NCBI RefSeq assembly: GCF_003955665.1
Contig: NZ_RXHU01000086.1
Coordinates: 1 to 38,962, forward strand
Direction: 5' to 3'
Length of the DNA stretch: 38,962 bases
DNA from: Paenibacillus whitsoniae
GTDB lineage: Bacteria; Bacillota; Bacilli; Paenibacillales; NBRC-103111
The notes below the pieces were generated by a model, which saw only the letters and a program-made list of their open reading frames with translations, did not search any database and was not told the DNA's origin. Below are positions 32,766 through 38,962 of this stretch, one piece after another. The position numbers and the translations under genes are program-made. Within the stretch, counting starts at the first letter, position 1. Each line of letters opens with the position of its first letter.

Positions 32766-33860
32766 ATGACGAAACGAACACCGTTAGCGGCTGCTTTTCA
32801 TGAAGCCAAGTATCAGGTGCCGGGAAACGGGCCGAGAAATGTGCAAGTGTTAAAAAACGTACTGGAGGGGCTTGACGGTTCGCTGGACAGCGATCATTAC
32901 GGCACGGGCGAGCTCATCGAGCAGTTCCAGTCGGAGATGGCGGCGCTTGTGGGCAAGGAGACCGCCGTGTTCTTCCCCAGCGGGACGATGGCGCAGCAGA
33001 TTGCACTCCGCATCTGGAGCGACGCCAAGGGGAGCAGGAAGGTGGCCTATCATCCGCTGAGCCATCTGGAAATTCACGAGCAGGATGGGCTGAAGGAGCT
33101 CCATCATCTGGAGCCAGTGCTGCTCGGCGAGGCCGATCGCCTCATCCGGCTGGACGATGTGACAGGGATGGGCGACGATGTTGCCTGCCTGCTGCTGGAG
33201 CTGCCGCAGCGGGAAATCGGCGGAGAACTGCCGGCGTATGACGAGCTTGAGGCCATCGCGGCTTACTGCCGGGGCAAGGGAATCAAGCTGCATCTGGACG
33301 GCGCGCGTTTGTTTGAGATTTTGCCGTACTACGGGAAGACGGCGGCTGAGGTGTGCGCGCTGTTCGACAGCGTATACTTTTCGTTCTATAAAGGCATCGG
33401 CGGCATCGCCGGGGCGATTCTGGCGGGGGACGAGTCGTTCACGACGTCGTCCAAGGTGTGGAAAAGAAGGCACGGCGGCGATCTGATCGCGCTGTATCCG
33501 TATTTTTTGAGCGGCCGCTACTATCTGGAGCAGCGGCTGCCCCGCATGGCTGCGTATTATGCGCAGGCGGTGGCGCTCGCAGCCATGTATAATGGCTGCG
33601 CGGGTGTGAAGACGAAACCGGCGGTGCCGGTTTCGAATATGTTTCACGTGCACGCCGCGCTGCCGGCGGAGCGGCTGGAGGCGATCCTGATCGCGCTGTA
33701 CAAGGAGACAGGGATCGGATTAACGAGCTACTTGCGGGCAACCGGCGAGTCGAGCTGTTCTTTTGAAGTGAGCGTGGGTGACAGCTTAGGGCGGATTCCG
33801 CAGGCGGAGCTGGCTCGCGCCTTCGAGTGGCTGGCTGCGCGGTTGAGGGAAGAGGCGTAG
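32766..33860 (+). CDS. Threonine aldolase-like PLP-dependent enzyme
   Basis: A 364-residue cytoplasmic enzyme of the beta-eliminating lyase/threonine aldolase group (fold type I). The Schiff-base lysine is Lys209 in SFYKGIGGIAGA; upstream are FFPSGTMAQQIA near 67 (phosphate/ring contacts) and HLDGARLFE near 178 (Asp to the PLP nitrogen). Low-specificity L-threonine aldolases split threonine or allo-threonine into glycine and acetaldehyde. Length (340-365) fits. AAGGAG at 32749-32754 precedes ATG 32766. Some family members act on other beta-hydroxy amino acids, so the substrate is only inferred. Confidence 0.88.
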   Translation: MTKRTPLAAAFHEAKYQVPGNGPRNVQVLKNVLEGLDGSLDSDHYGTGELIEQFQSEMAALVGKETAVFFPSGTMAQQIALRIWSDAKGSRKVAYHPLSHLEIHEQDGLKELHHLEPVLLGEADRLIRLDDVTGMGDDVACLLLELPQREIGGELPAYDELEAIAAYCRGKGIKLHLDGARLFEILPYYGKTAAEVCALFDSVYFSFYKGIGGIAGAILAGDESFTTSSKVWKRRHGGDLIALYPYFLSGRYYLEQRLPRMAAYYAQAVALAAMYNGCAGVKTKPAVPVSNMFHVHAALPAERLEAILIALYKETGIGLTSYLRATGESSCSFEVSVGDSLGRIPQAELARAFEWLAARLREEA

Positions 33861-33870
33861 CTGGCAGTTA

Positions 33871-33900
33871 GGGCTCCCGATGTGATCGGGGGCTCCTTTT
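33871..33900 (+). terminator. Rho-independent terminator after the PLP-enzyme gene
   Basis: GGGCTCCCGAT (33871-33881) pairs with ATCGGGGGCTC (33885-33895), with two G-T wobbles, around a GTG loop, followed by TTTT. Confidence 0.75.
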
Positions 33901-33949
33901 CATTGATGCTTAAGTTCCCCGGCAAACGTAGGCCGCTCGTAGTCACTTT

Positions 33950-34143
33950 CCTGCAAAATGTGCAGGTCATTTCCTTTGAATGCGACTAAATGGCTGAGGA
34001 ACATGTAAAACCTACATTAAAAGTGCGGCAATGGGTGCCTTTTCCTCGAATAACGGTGTGCGGGCGCCAATTTTCCTGTAAGAAATGCAGCTTCCCTCGG
34101 GAAATTCGGTGTATGCTACGGATTTTGCTGTACAAAATGCAGG
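33950..34143. repeat. Four degenerate copies of a ~60-bp palindromic repeat
   Basis: CCTGCAAAATGTGCAGG (33950-33966), CCTACATTAAAAGTGCGG (34011-34028), CCTGTAAGAAATGCAGC (34075-34091) and GCTGTACAAAATGCAGG (34127-34143) share the pattern CCTGyA...AAATGCAGG. The copies begin 61, 64 and 52 bases apart. Each can form a short stem (CCTGCA with TGCAGG). Similar motifs are, in my recollection, common between genes in Paenibacillus. They are too diverged to be a CRISPR array. Confidence 0.5.
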
Positions 34144-34268
34144 TTCACCACAACGCCGGTGGTGACTGTGCATGCTGATGCCCCGTTGAATAATGCCCCT
34201 GGTATTATGGGCCCGGATAGGCTAAGGCTTTCCGTTTGTGAAGGGCAGCGTACCATTTGCGGCATCAT
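34116..34268 (-). CDS. Possible 50-residue protein, part-encoded by the repeat
   Basis: A 50-residue frame starting MMPQMV with an excellent ribosome site (GGAGGGGGAGAAAATT before ATG 34268). The last 10 residues (VNLHFVQQNP) are just the translation of the palindromic repeat, which suggests the 3' end was acquired from the repeat or that the frame is a decayed gene. No domain, signal peptide or relative recognised. The strong ribosome site is the only real support. Confidence 0.3.
   Translation of the reverse strand: MMPQMVRCPSQTESLSLSGPIIPGALFNGASACTVTTGVVVNLHFVQQNP
34145..34165. repeat. Short hairpin next to the palindromic repeat
   Basis: TCACCAC (34145-34151) pairs with GTGGTGA (34159-34165) around a seven-base loop. 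No T-run follows, so a terminator is unlikely. Confidence 0.3.
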
Positions 34269-34457
34269 AATTTTCTCCCCCTCCTGCAGCGAAAAACGTA
34301 AGTTTGTTCCCCTCACACCGTCCGATTGTGGGTAGATGAGCGCTGCACGAAATCGGTATACTTCAAAAAGTAAGCCCTTACATTTTTGCCGGGATGTGCG
34401 CTGGTTCGGGCATCTGGCAAACGTGGGGCTGCTAACTTTTGAATGGAGGGAACGTTA

Positions 34458-36101
34458 ATGATCAAAAAAAGCTTCGCATTTGTGATGAGCCTGCTCCTTC
34501 TCATGCTGTTGTTCGGCGCGCTGCCGGCGTTCGCTGCGAACGGCCCGATCACCTGGGGCTCGAGCGTGACGGTGACGAACATCAATACCTTCACCGATGC
34601 GGGAACGGACGCCCGCGGTTTGCACCCCGGGACGTTCGGGGCGGAGTACCCGCGCATGATCAAGCTGGCGAACGGCAACTGGCTGGCGGTTGCGGCGATT
34701 TACGATAACAACGGCTATACCAAGGTGTCGTGGGGCGGTACGCGTCTGCAGGTGTTCCTAAGCACGGACAACTGCCGGACGTGGTCGCTGGCGGCTACGC
34801 TGTGGGAAGACGGCCGAGATTTGGATAACGGCCAGTTTGCACAGCTGCCGAACGGAGATATTTTGCTGGCGATGCGTTCGGTGCGTTGGCAGGAATCGTA
34901 TCAGCTCAAAGTATATAAGAGCACGAACGGCGGTTCCGCTTGGAGCTACCTGAGCACAATCGACGAGAATAATGGTTCGCCGGGCTCGTTGGGTAATCCG
35001 GACAAAGGCGTGTATGAGCCGCATATGGGCTTCCTGGACGATGGCTCGCTGGCGGTCTATTACGCCAATGAGAAGCATGTAACGGGCTCCCCGTCGTATA
35101 GCCAAATCGTATCGGAGAAAATTTCGACGAATGGCGGCGCGAGTTGGGGCAGCGAGATTTACGTCGCATGGGACCCGTCGAACAGCGGGGCGCGTCCGGG
35201 CATGCCGGTATGGACGAAGATGTCCAACGGGCAATATATGGTTGCCTTTGAGGTGTGCGGCACGCAAAGCTGCAACATTTTTACGAAGAAGAGCAGTGAC
35301 GGCAAAACGTGGTCCAGCGGCATCGGCACGCAGGTGCCAAGTCAGCAGGGCGGGCCTTATATTTTGTCTTTGAGCGACGGCCGACTTGCGCTGATCTCGA
35401 ACAGCAATGTCGTATCGATGAGCAACAATTACGGTGCAAGCTGGTACACGAATGACGCCCCGGCATTTGGCAACTCCTTATGGGGAGCGATCTATCAGAC
35501 GGGGGCGAATGAGATCGCCTATATTGACTCGGTGAACCGCAGCGTGGGCGGGCACAATATTCAAGTGCGGTTCGGTTCGCTGCTGACGTCGTATTCGAAC
35601 GATTTTGCGGCGAATGACAACGGCTGGGCACGTTATGGCGGCACTTGGGGCGTCAGCGGAGGCACGTATAATGTGACGTCCGGCTCCGCGGATAAGTCGG
35701 TCCTGACACCCTATCCGTCCAAACGGAATTTTACGCTCCAGGGCGACATCAAGCTGAATAATGCGGGTCAGGGCAGCCTGATTTTCAATGTGACGAACCC
35801 GGCGACAGGCACCGACAGCTTTACTGGCTACGGAGCAGGCATCGATTCGGGAACGGGCACCCTATGGCTCGGCCGCTTCAACAACGGCTATACGCAGCTC
35901 AGTTCGGCCAGTATGTCGATTGCGACAGGCACGTGGTACACAATGAAGGTGGTTGTGAATGAAGGCAACATCAAGGTGTATGTCGGAGATATGTCCACGT
36001 CAAAGATCAACTTCACCGACACAACGTATACGAATGGTACGGTCGGCGTACGGGGAGGTTTCTCGAACAGCGTCAGCTTCGATAATGTTAGCGTAAATTA
36101 A
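34458..36101 (+). CDS. Exported Asp-box propeller glycosidase, GH93 exo-arabinanase-like
   Basis: A 547-residue exported enzyme. Residues 1-23 are a signal peptide (ALPAFA-A). About 25-385 is a six-bladed sialidase-superfamily propeller with Asp-box repeats S-x-D-x-G-x-x-W (STDNCRTWS, STNGGSAWS, STNGGASWG, SSDGKTWS). Glu187 in VYEPHMGFL and Glu265 in VAFEVCG sit where GH93 exo-1,5-arabinanases have catalytic acids, and RPGMPVW near 247 also fits GH93. Residues about 390-547 are a concanavalin/LamG-like carbohydrate-binding domain. ATG 34458 follows GGAGGG at 34445-34450. The sugar importer downstream would take up the product. Sialidase (GH33) is the alternative, but the arginine triad and FRIP motif of that family are not obvious. 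Confidence 0.75.
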   Translation: MIKKSFAFVMSLLLLMLLFGALPAFAANGPITWGSSVTVTNINTFTDAGTDARGLHPGTFGAEYPRMIKLANGNWLAVAAIYDNNGYTKVSWGGTRLQVFLSTDNCRTWSLAATLWEDGRDLDNGQFAQLPNGDILLAMRSVRWQESYQLKVYKSTNGGSAWSYLSTIDENNGSPGSLGNPDKGVYEPHMGFLDDGSLAVYYANEKHVTGSPSYSQIVSEKISTNGGASWGSEIYVAWDPSNSGARPGMPVWTKMSNGQYMVAFEVCGTQSCNIFTKKSSDGKTWSSGIGTQVPSQQGGPYILSLSDGRLALISNSNVVSMSNNYGASWYTNDAPAFGNSLWGAIYQTGANEIAYIDSVNRSVGGHNIQVRFGSLLTSYSNDFAANDNGWARYGGTWGVSGGTYNVTSGSADKSVLTPYPSKRNFTLQGDIKLNNAGQGSLIFNVTNPATGTDSFTGYGAGIDSGTGTLWLGRFNNGYTQLSSASMSIATGTWYTMKVVVNEGNIKVYVGDMSTSKINFTDTTYTNGTVGVRGGFSNSVSFDNVSVN

Positions 36102-36109
36102 GTGTAACG

Positions 36110-36140
36110 GCCTGCCGGAGGTTTTCGGCGGGCTTTTTTT
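36110..36140 (+). terminator. Rho-independent terminator after the glycosidase gene
   Basis: GCCTGCCG (36110-36117) pairs with CGGCGGGC (36126-36133) with one T-G wobble, followed by seven T. It separates the glycosidase from the ABC operon, so the two have separate promoters. Confidence 0.88.
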
Positions 36141-36152
36141 CGCGCCAACCAC

Positions 36153-36191
36153 CCGTAAAATCTACACCCCTACCGTAATATTCTACACCCC
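36153..36191. repeat. Two tandem copies of an 18-19-bp motif before the ABC operon
   Basis: CCGTAAAATCTACACCCC (36153-36170) and CCGTAATATTCTACACCCC (36173-36191) are head to tail with starts 20 bases apart, about two turns of DNA. On the minus strand the shared core is GGGGTGTAGA. It could be an operator for the downstream operon, or the repeat-bearing end of a decayed IS21-type element. Confidence 0.45.
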
Positions 36192-36369
36192 GAGTCGTCC
36201 TAAGCCGCGTAGAGAGCTTACGATCGTCCCCCCAAAGCAGGCTTTTTATCGGTTCAGCCCAGCCCGAATTCGCGCTAAAGTTAATACCAAGGAAGCCGCA
36301 CCGCTGCAAGGCAGTTTGGAAGGGCTTTCGCAAACCAACAAAATGTCAGAGAGAGGGTTGACCATCACA

Positions 36370-37686
36370 ATGAAAAAGAAAATCGCAAGTCTGATGACAG
36401 CAAGTTTGGCGCTGGCTATGGTCGTGTCGGGCTGCTCGACGAGCACAAAAGAAAGCGGTACCACACCGGCCGCCTCCGCTCCGTCGGAGACAGCCAAAGC
36501 AGCAGAAACGAAAGCCGCCTCCCCGGTGGAGATTACGTTCTGGAATATGTTCGGCGGCGGCGAGGGCGACTTCGTCGACCAAATCATTAAAGGCTTCAAC
36601 GACTCGCAGAAGGAAGTTATCGTGAAGCAGCTGCGCCTCGAGTCGAACGAATACTACGCGAAGCTGAGCACAGCGCTTTCCTCCTCGAAAGGCCCGGATG
36701 TGGCGGTGGCGCACGTGGATCGCATTTCGCCTTTCGTTAAGGCAAAGCAGATCGTGCCGGTTGACCAGCTTGCGAGCAAGGTTGGGTTTGACTTGAAGCA
36801 GATCACCGACTCCAACCTGAAGAGTGTGACGTACGATGGCAAGCCATATGCAGTGCCGCTGGATACGCACTTCCATATGTTTTACTACAACAAGGATTTA
36901 CTGAAAAAAGCGGATCTGTTGAACGCAGACGGCACACCGAACCTGGGCGAGCTCTCGCCGGAAGGCTTTAAGAAAACACTCTCGCAAATCAAAGCGAAGG
37001 TGCCGGATGTGCAGCCATTGGCTGTGAATACGCCATATTTTCAAGAGCCGTTTCTGAATCTCTACTATGAAGCGGGCGGCGACCTCTTGAATGCAGATAT
37101 GAACAAAGCAGCGATCAATAACGAGAAAGCGCTCTCCGTTCTTAAATTTTACATGGATCTGTATAACAACAAATACAGCGATCTGAACGACAAAACGCCA
37201 TGGGATTCGTTCAACAACGGCAAAGCCGCGCTCTGGTTTGGGGGCGTATGGGAAGCCGGGCTGCTGCTCGGTGATAAGTCCAAGAACATCGGCGCGATGC
37301 CGCTGCCGGCGATTTTCGGTTCGCAGACGCATTGGGCCAGCTCGCACTTGCTCGTAGTGCCGTCCTACGTTACGCCAGAGAAGCAAGAAGCTTCAGCGAA
37401 GTTCATGAAGTACTTCTCCGAAGTTGGCGGCCAGACGTGGGGCCAAGCGGGTCACGTACCGGCGAACAGCAAGGTGACGGCAAGCGCGGAGTACAACAAA
37501 CTGCCGTACCGCAATTTCTTTATCGAAGCGCAAAAAACCGTCAAATTCGCACCCAAAACCGATAAATACACAACGATCATCACGACGGTGTCCGAGTCGC
37601 TGCAAAACATTATTTTCGGTAAACAATCCCCGGAAGACGGCCTGAAAAACCTGGAAAAACAAATCAACGAAGTGTTGGCGAACTAA
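36370..37686 (+). CDS. Sugar-binding lipoprotein of an ABC importer
   Basis: A 438-residue family 1 solute-binding protein. The lipobox VVSGC puts the lipidated Cys22 after a signal peptide; a Ser/Thr/Ala-rich tether (about 23-55) leads to the domain beginning ITFWNMFGGGEGDFV. Typical family features are VPLDTHFHMFYYNKDLL near 165 and GKAALWFGGVW near 290. ATG 36370 was preferred over upstream in-frame starts because it begins the signal peptide; the AGAGGG 12 bases before it is a weak ribosome site. Next to the GH93-like enzyme it probably binds arabino-oligosaccharides or a related product. A hairpin separates it from the permease genes. Confidence 0.9.
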   Translation: MKKKIASLMTASLALAMVVSGCSTSTKESGTTPAASAPSETAKAAETKAASPVEITFWNMFGGGEGDFVDQIIKGFNDSQKEVIVKQLRLESNEYYAKLSTALSSSKGPDVAVAHVDRISPFVKAKQIVPVDQLASKVGFDLKQITDSNLKSVTYDGKPYAVPLDTHFHMFYYNKDLLKKADLLNADGTPNLGELSPEGFKKTLSQIKAKVPDVQPLAVNTPYFQEPFLNLYYEAGGDLLNADMNKAAINNEKALSVLKFYMDLYNNKYSDLNDKTPWDSFNNGKAALWFGGVWEAGLLLGDKSKNIGAMPLPAIFGSQTHWASSHLLVVPSYVTPEKQEASAKFMKYFSEVGGQTWGQAGHVPANSKVTASAEYNKLPYRNFFIEAQKTVKFAPKTDKYTTIITTVSESLQNIIFGKQSPEDGLKNLEKQINEVLAN

Positions 37687-37703
37687 CGCTGCACCCAGAC
37701 AAG

Positions 37704-37737
37704 GAGGGGCTTTCGGGCGGATGCCCGCAGGTCCCTC
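37704..37737 (+). other. Intercistronic hairpin between the binding protein and permease genes
   Basis: GAGGG (37704-37708) and CCCTC (37733-37737) flank CGGGC-GGAT-GCCCG (37714-37727). No T-run follows, so it is more likely an mRNA-stabilising or partial attenuation hairpin, as is common after solute-binding protein genes that are expressed above their permeases. Confidence 0.5.
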
Positions 37738-37770
37738 TGCTAGATAGAAGCAAGGGAGAGTAACCTACCC

Positions 37771-38703
37771 ATGGAGACGAAACTGAACGAGCACTTCCAG
37801 GCGGACACCCGCACAACACAGCGTGCCTCGAAACCGCTTCGCTTTTTTCAAGAAATGAATGCGCTTGTTTATCTGCTGCCTTTTCTGCTGCCTTTTGCCG
37901 TATTTTACTTGTGGCCCGTCGGCCGTGGTGCCTGGATGAGCCTGCATGTCTGGGGCATTCAAGGGATGCAGAAGTTTGTAGGGCTGGCGAATTACCGTAA
38001 AATTTTTACCACATCCGATTTTTACTTGTACGTTTGGCATTCCTTCTATTTCGTCCTATTGTGCGCGCCAACGGTCATCATTCTGGGCCTGCTGCTCGCA
38101 CTGCTCATTAATCAGAAGCTTTGGTTCCGGACGCTGATTCGATCGGTATTCTTTTTGCCTTATGTGCTGTCCGTTTCGGTAATCAGCTTTATCTGGCTGC
38201 GCTTGTTTGATTCCAAATATGGACCGATTAACGCTTTTCTGAAGCTGATCGGGCTTCACGGGGATATCAATTGGCTGACCAATTCCCATTATGCCTGGTG
38301 GGCGCTGACAATCACAACGGACTGGTGGACGGTAGGGTTCGTCATGGTACTGTTCCTGGCCGGCTTGCAAGAAATTCCGAGAGACCATTATGAAGCTGCG
38401 ACAATCGATGGGGCTGACAGCTGGCAGCAGTTCCGACACATAACGCTCCCCGGCTTGTCGAGGGTCATGCATATACAGATTTTTTACCAGATTATTGCGT
38501 GTTTGAAGCTGTTCGGGCAAGTGCAGATCATGACGGGCGGCGGTCCGGGGGATTCGACGAATACGATGATACGCTACATTTATGTGACGGGGTTTAAAAA
38601 GGATATGTTCGGCCTGGCCTCGGCGCAGTCGATCGTTTTTTGCGGCTTGATGCTGCTGATCGCCCTTATTCAGTTTAAATTATCGAGCCGCACGGATGGC
38701 TGA
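37771..38703 (+). CDS. Sugar ABC transporter permease (MalF/UgpA type)
   Basis: A 310-residue inner permease with six predicted helices. The cytoplasmic EAA loop reads EAATIDGADSWQQFRHITLPGL from Glu208; it contacts the ATPase subunit. The long N-terminal polar part and first helix (ALVYLLPFLLPFAVFYLWP) match MalF-like carbohydrate permeases (CUT1 family). ATG 37771 has GGGAGAG upstream at 37754-37760. A second permease gene follows 18 bases after the stop. The ATPase gene is not in the window; CUT1 importers often share an MsmK-type ATPase encoded elsewhere. Confidence 0.92.
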   Translation: METKLNEHFQADTRTTQRASKPLRFFQEMNALVYLLPFLLPFAVFYLWPVGRGAWMSLHVWGIQGMQKFVGLANYRKIFTTSDFYLYVWHSFYFVLLCAPTVIILGLLLALLINQKLWFRTLIRSVFFLPYVLSVSVISFIWLRLFDSKYGPINAFLKLIGLHGDINWLTNSHYAWWALTITTDWWTVGFVMVLFLAGLQEIPRDHYEAATIDGADSWQQFRHITLPGLSRVMHIQIFYQIIACLKLFGQVQIMTGGGPGDSTNTMIRYIYVTGFKKDMFGLASAQSIVFCGLMLLIALIQFKLSSRTDG

Positions 38704-38721
38704 CGGCAGCGGAGGTTGACT

Positions 38722-38962
38722 ATGAAACGAATGGCTGTGCAAGTGCTGGCGATCGTGCTGGCCTTATTATTTATTTTCCCGCTAGTCTGGATGATCATCG
38801 TCTCGCTGAAGCCGGATGGCGTTAACGTCTATACGCTCGCGGATTGGTTGCGAGTATCTGATCTTCATTTCGGTCATTATCGCAAGGTGATCAAGGATTC
38901 CCAGATTCTAAGATGGACGTGGAACAGCGCGGTGATCGGCGTGTTAACGACGGTCCTCTCGC
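38722..38962 (+). CDS. Sugar ABC transporter permease (MalG/UgpE type), 5' part
   Basis: The gene runs off the window; 80 residues are present. GGAGG at 38711-38715 precedes ATG 38722. The N-terminal helix (VLAIVLALLFIFPLVWMIIVSLKPDG) and the later FGHYRKVI-like stretch ahead of WTWNSAVIGVLTT are the standard opening of MalG-type CUT1 permeases. Together with the preceding gene it forms the transmembrane channel. Confidence 0.88.
   Translation, partial: MKRMAVQVLAIVLALLFIFPLVWMIIVSLKPDGVNVYTLADWLRVSDLHFGHYRKVIKDSQILRWTWNSAVIGVLTTVLS

Larger units (their letters stand above)
33901..34457. other. Long gap with degenerate repeats and no convincing plus-strand gene
   Basis: Between the PLP-enzyme terminator and the glycosidase start. 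About 33950-34143 holds four diverged copies of a palindromic motif; a hairpin follows at 34145-34165. A short minus-strand reading frame (34116-34268) has a good ribosome site. A weak hairpin (34365-34387: AAAAAGTAA against TTACATTTTT) could act as a terminator. No clear -35/-10 pair for the glycosidase gene was found; TATACT at 34357-34362 is the only -10-like sequence. Confidence 0.5.

Noticed and set aside
33950..34143. CRISPR array
   Set aside because: The repeats are degenerate, spacing is uneven (61, 64, 52), there are no unique constant-length spacers, and no cas genes are in the window.
34365..34387. Terminator hairpin AAAAAGTAA / TTACATTTTT
   Set aside because: The stem is AT-rich with a mismatch, and no supported plus-strand gene lies upstream of it; kept only as a remark.

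Overview
The window reads as chromosomal DNA of a spore-forming Gram-positive bacterium of the Paenibacillaceae (Paenibacillus or Cohnella type). The signs are strong GGAGG ribosome sites, frequent TTG/GTG starts, a 28-residue YjcZ-type sporulation protein, S-layer homology (SLH) domains, sigma-A promoters, Rho-independent terminators and a lipoprotein-based sugar ABC importer. The genus call is inference. I see no rRNA, tRNA, CRISPR array, complete insertion sequence or phage module.

Layout. 1-1284: end of an RsmF-type rRNA methyltransferase, then an RsuA/RluB-type pseudouridine synthase. 1.3-13.8 kb: an AT-richer cell-surface region with an SLH protein, a 2348-residue modular exported protein, a Cof-type HAD phosphatase, a 611-residue exported cadherin-like protein and an overlapping TPR-containing family 2 glycosyltransferase. 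13.9-16.4 kb: the tiny yjcZ-like gene, a cytoplasmic protein built from three copies of one unrecognised domain, an MhqN/YdgI-type nitroreductase and a small helical protein. 16.4-18.4 kb: queD-queE-queC, which make preQ0, behind a clear promoter. 18.4-26.9 kb: an OmpR-type response regulator and histidine kinase, then an RND pump, its lipoprotein adaptor and an unrecognised exported protein of Ig-like domains. Two copies of a 9-bp motif at exact 11-bp spacing stand in front of the pump gene, as expected for an OmpR-family site, so the two-component pair probably controls this export unit.

26.9-31.4 kb: an AraC regulator divergent from a sugar isomerase/epimerase and a Gfo/Idh/MocA dehydrogenase, then a MATE transporter. 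31.4-33.9 kb: a TipA-like MerR regulator with a MerR-type long-spacer promoter, a small Rieske protein and a threonine-aldolase-like PLP enzyme. 33.9-34.45 kb is essentially gene-free and holds degenerate copies of a roughly 60-bp palindromic repeat. 34.4-38.96 kb: an exported Asp-box propeller glycosidase resembling GH93 exo-arabinanases, followed by a sugar-binding lipoprotein and two permeases (the second cut by the window edge), which look like a polysaccharide-utilisation locus.

Most likely to be undescribed are the RND pump plus adaptor plus exported Ig-domain protein, the giant cysteine-paired surface protein with its SLH partner, the threefold-repeat protein and the ~60-bp repeat family. 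All functions are read from sequence only; no database search was possible.
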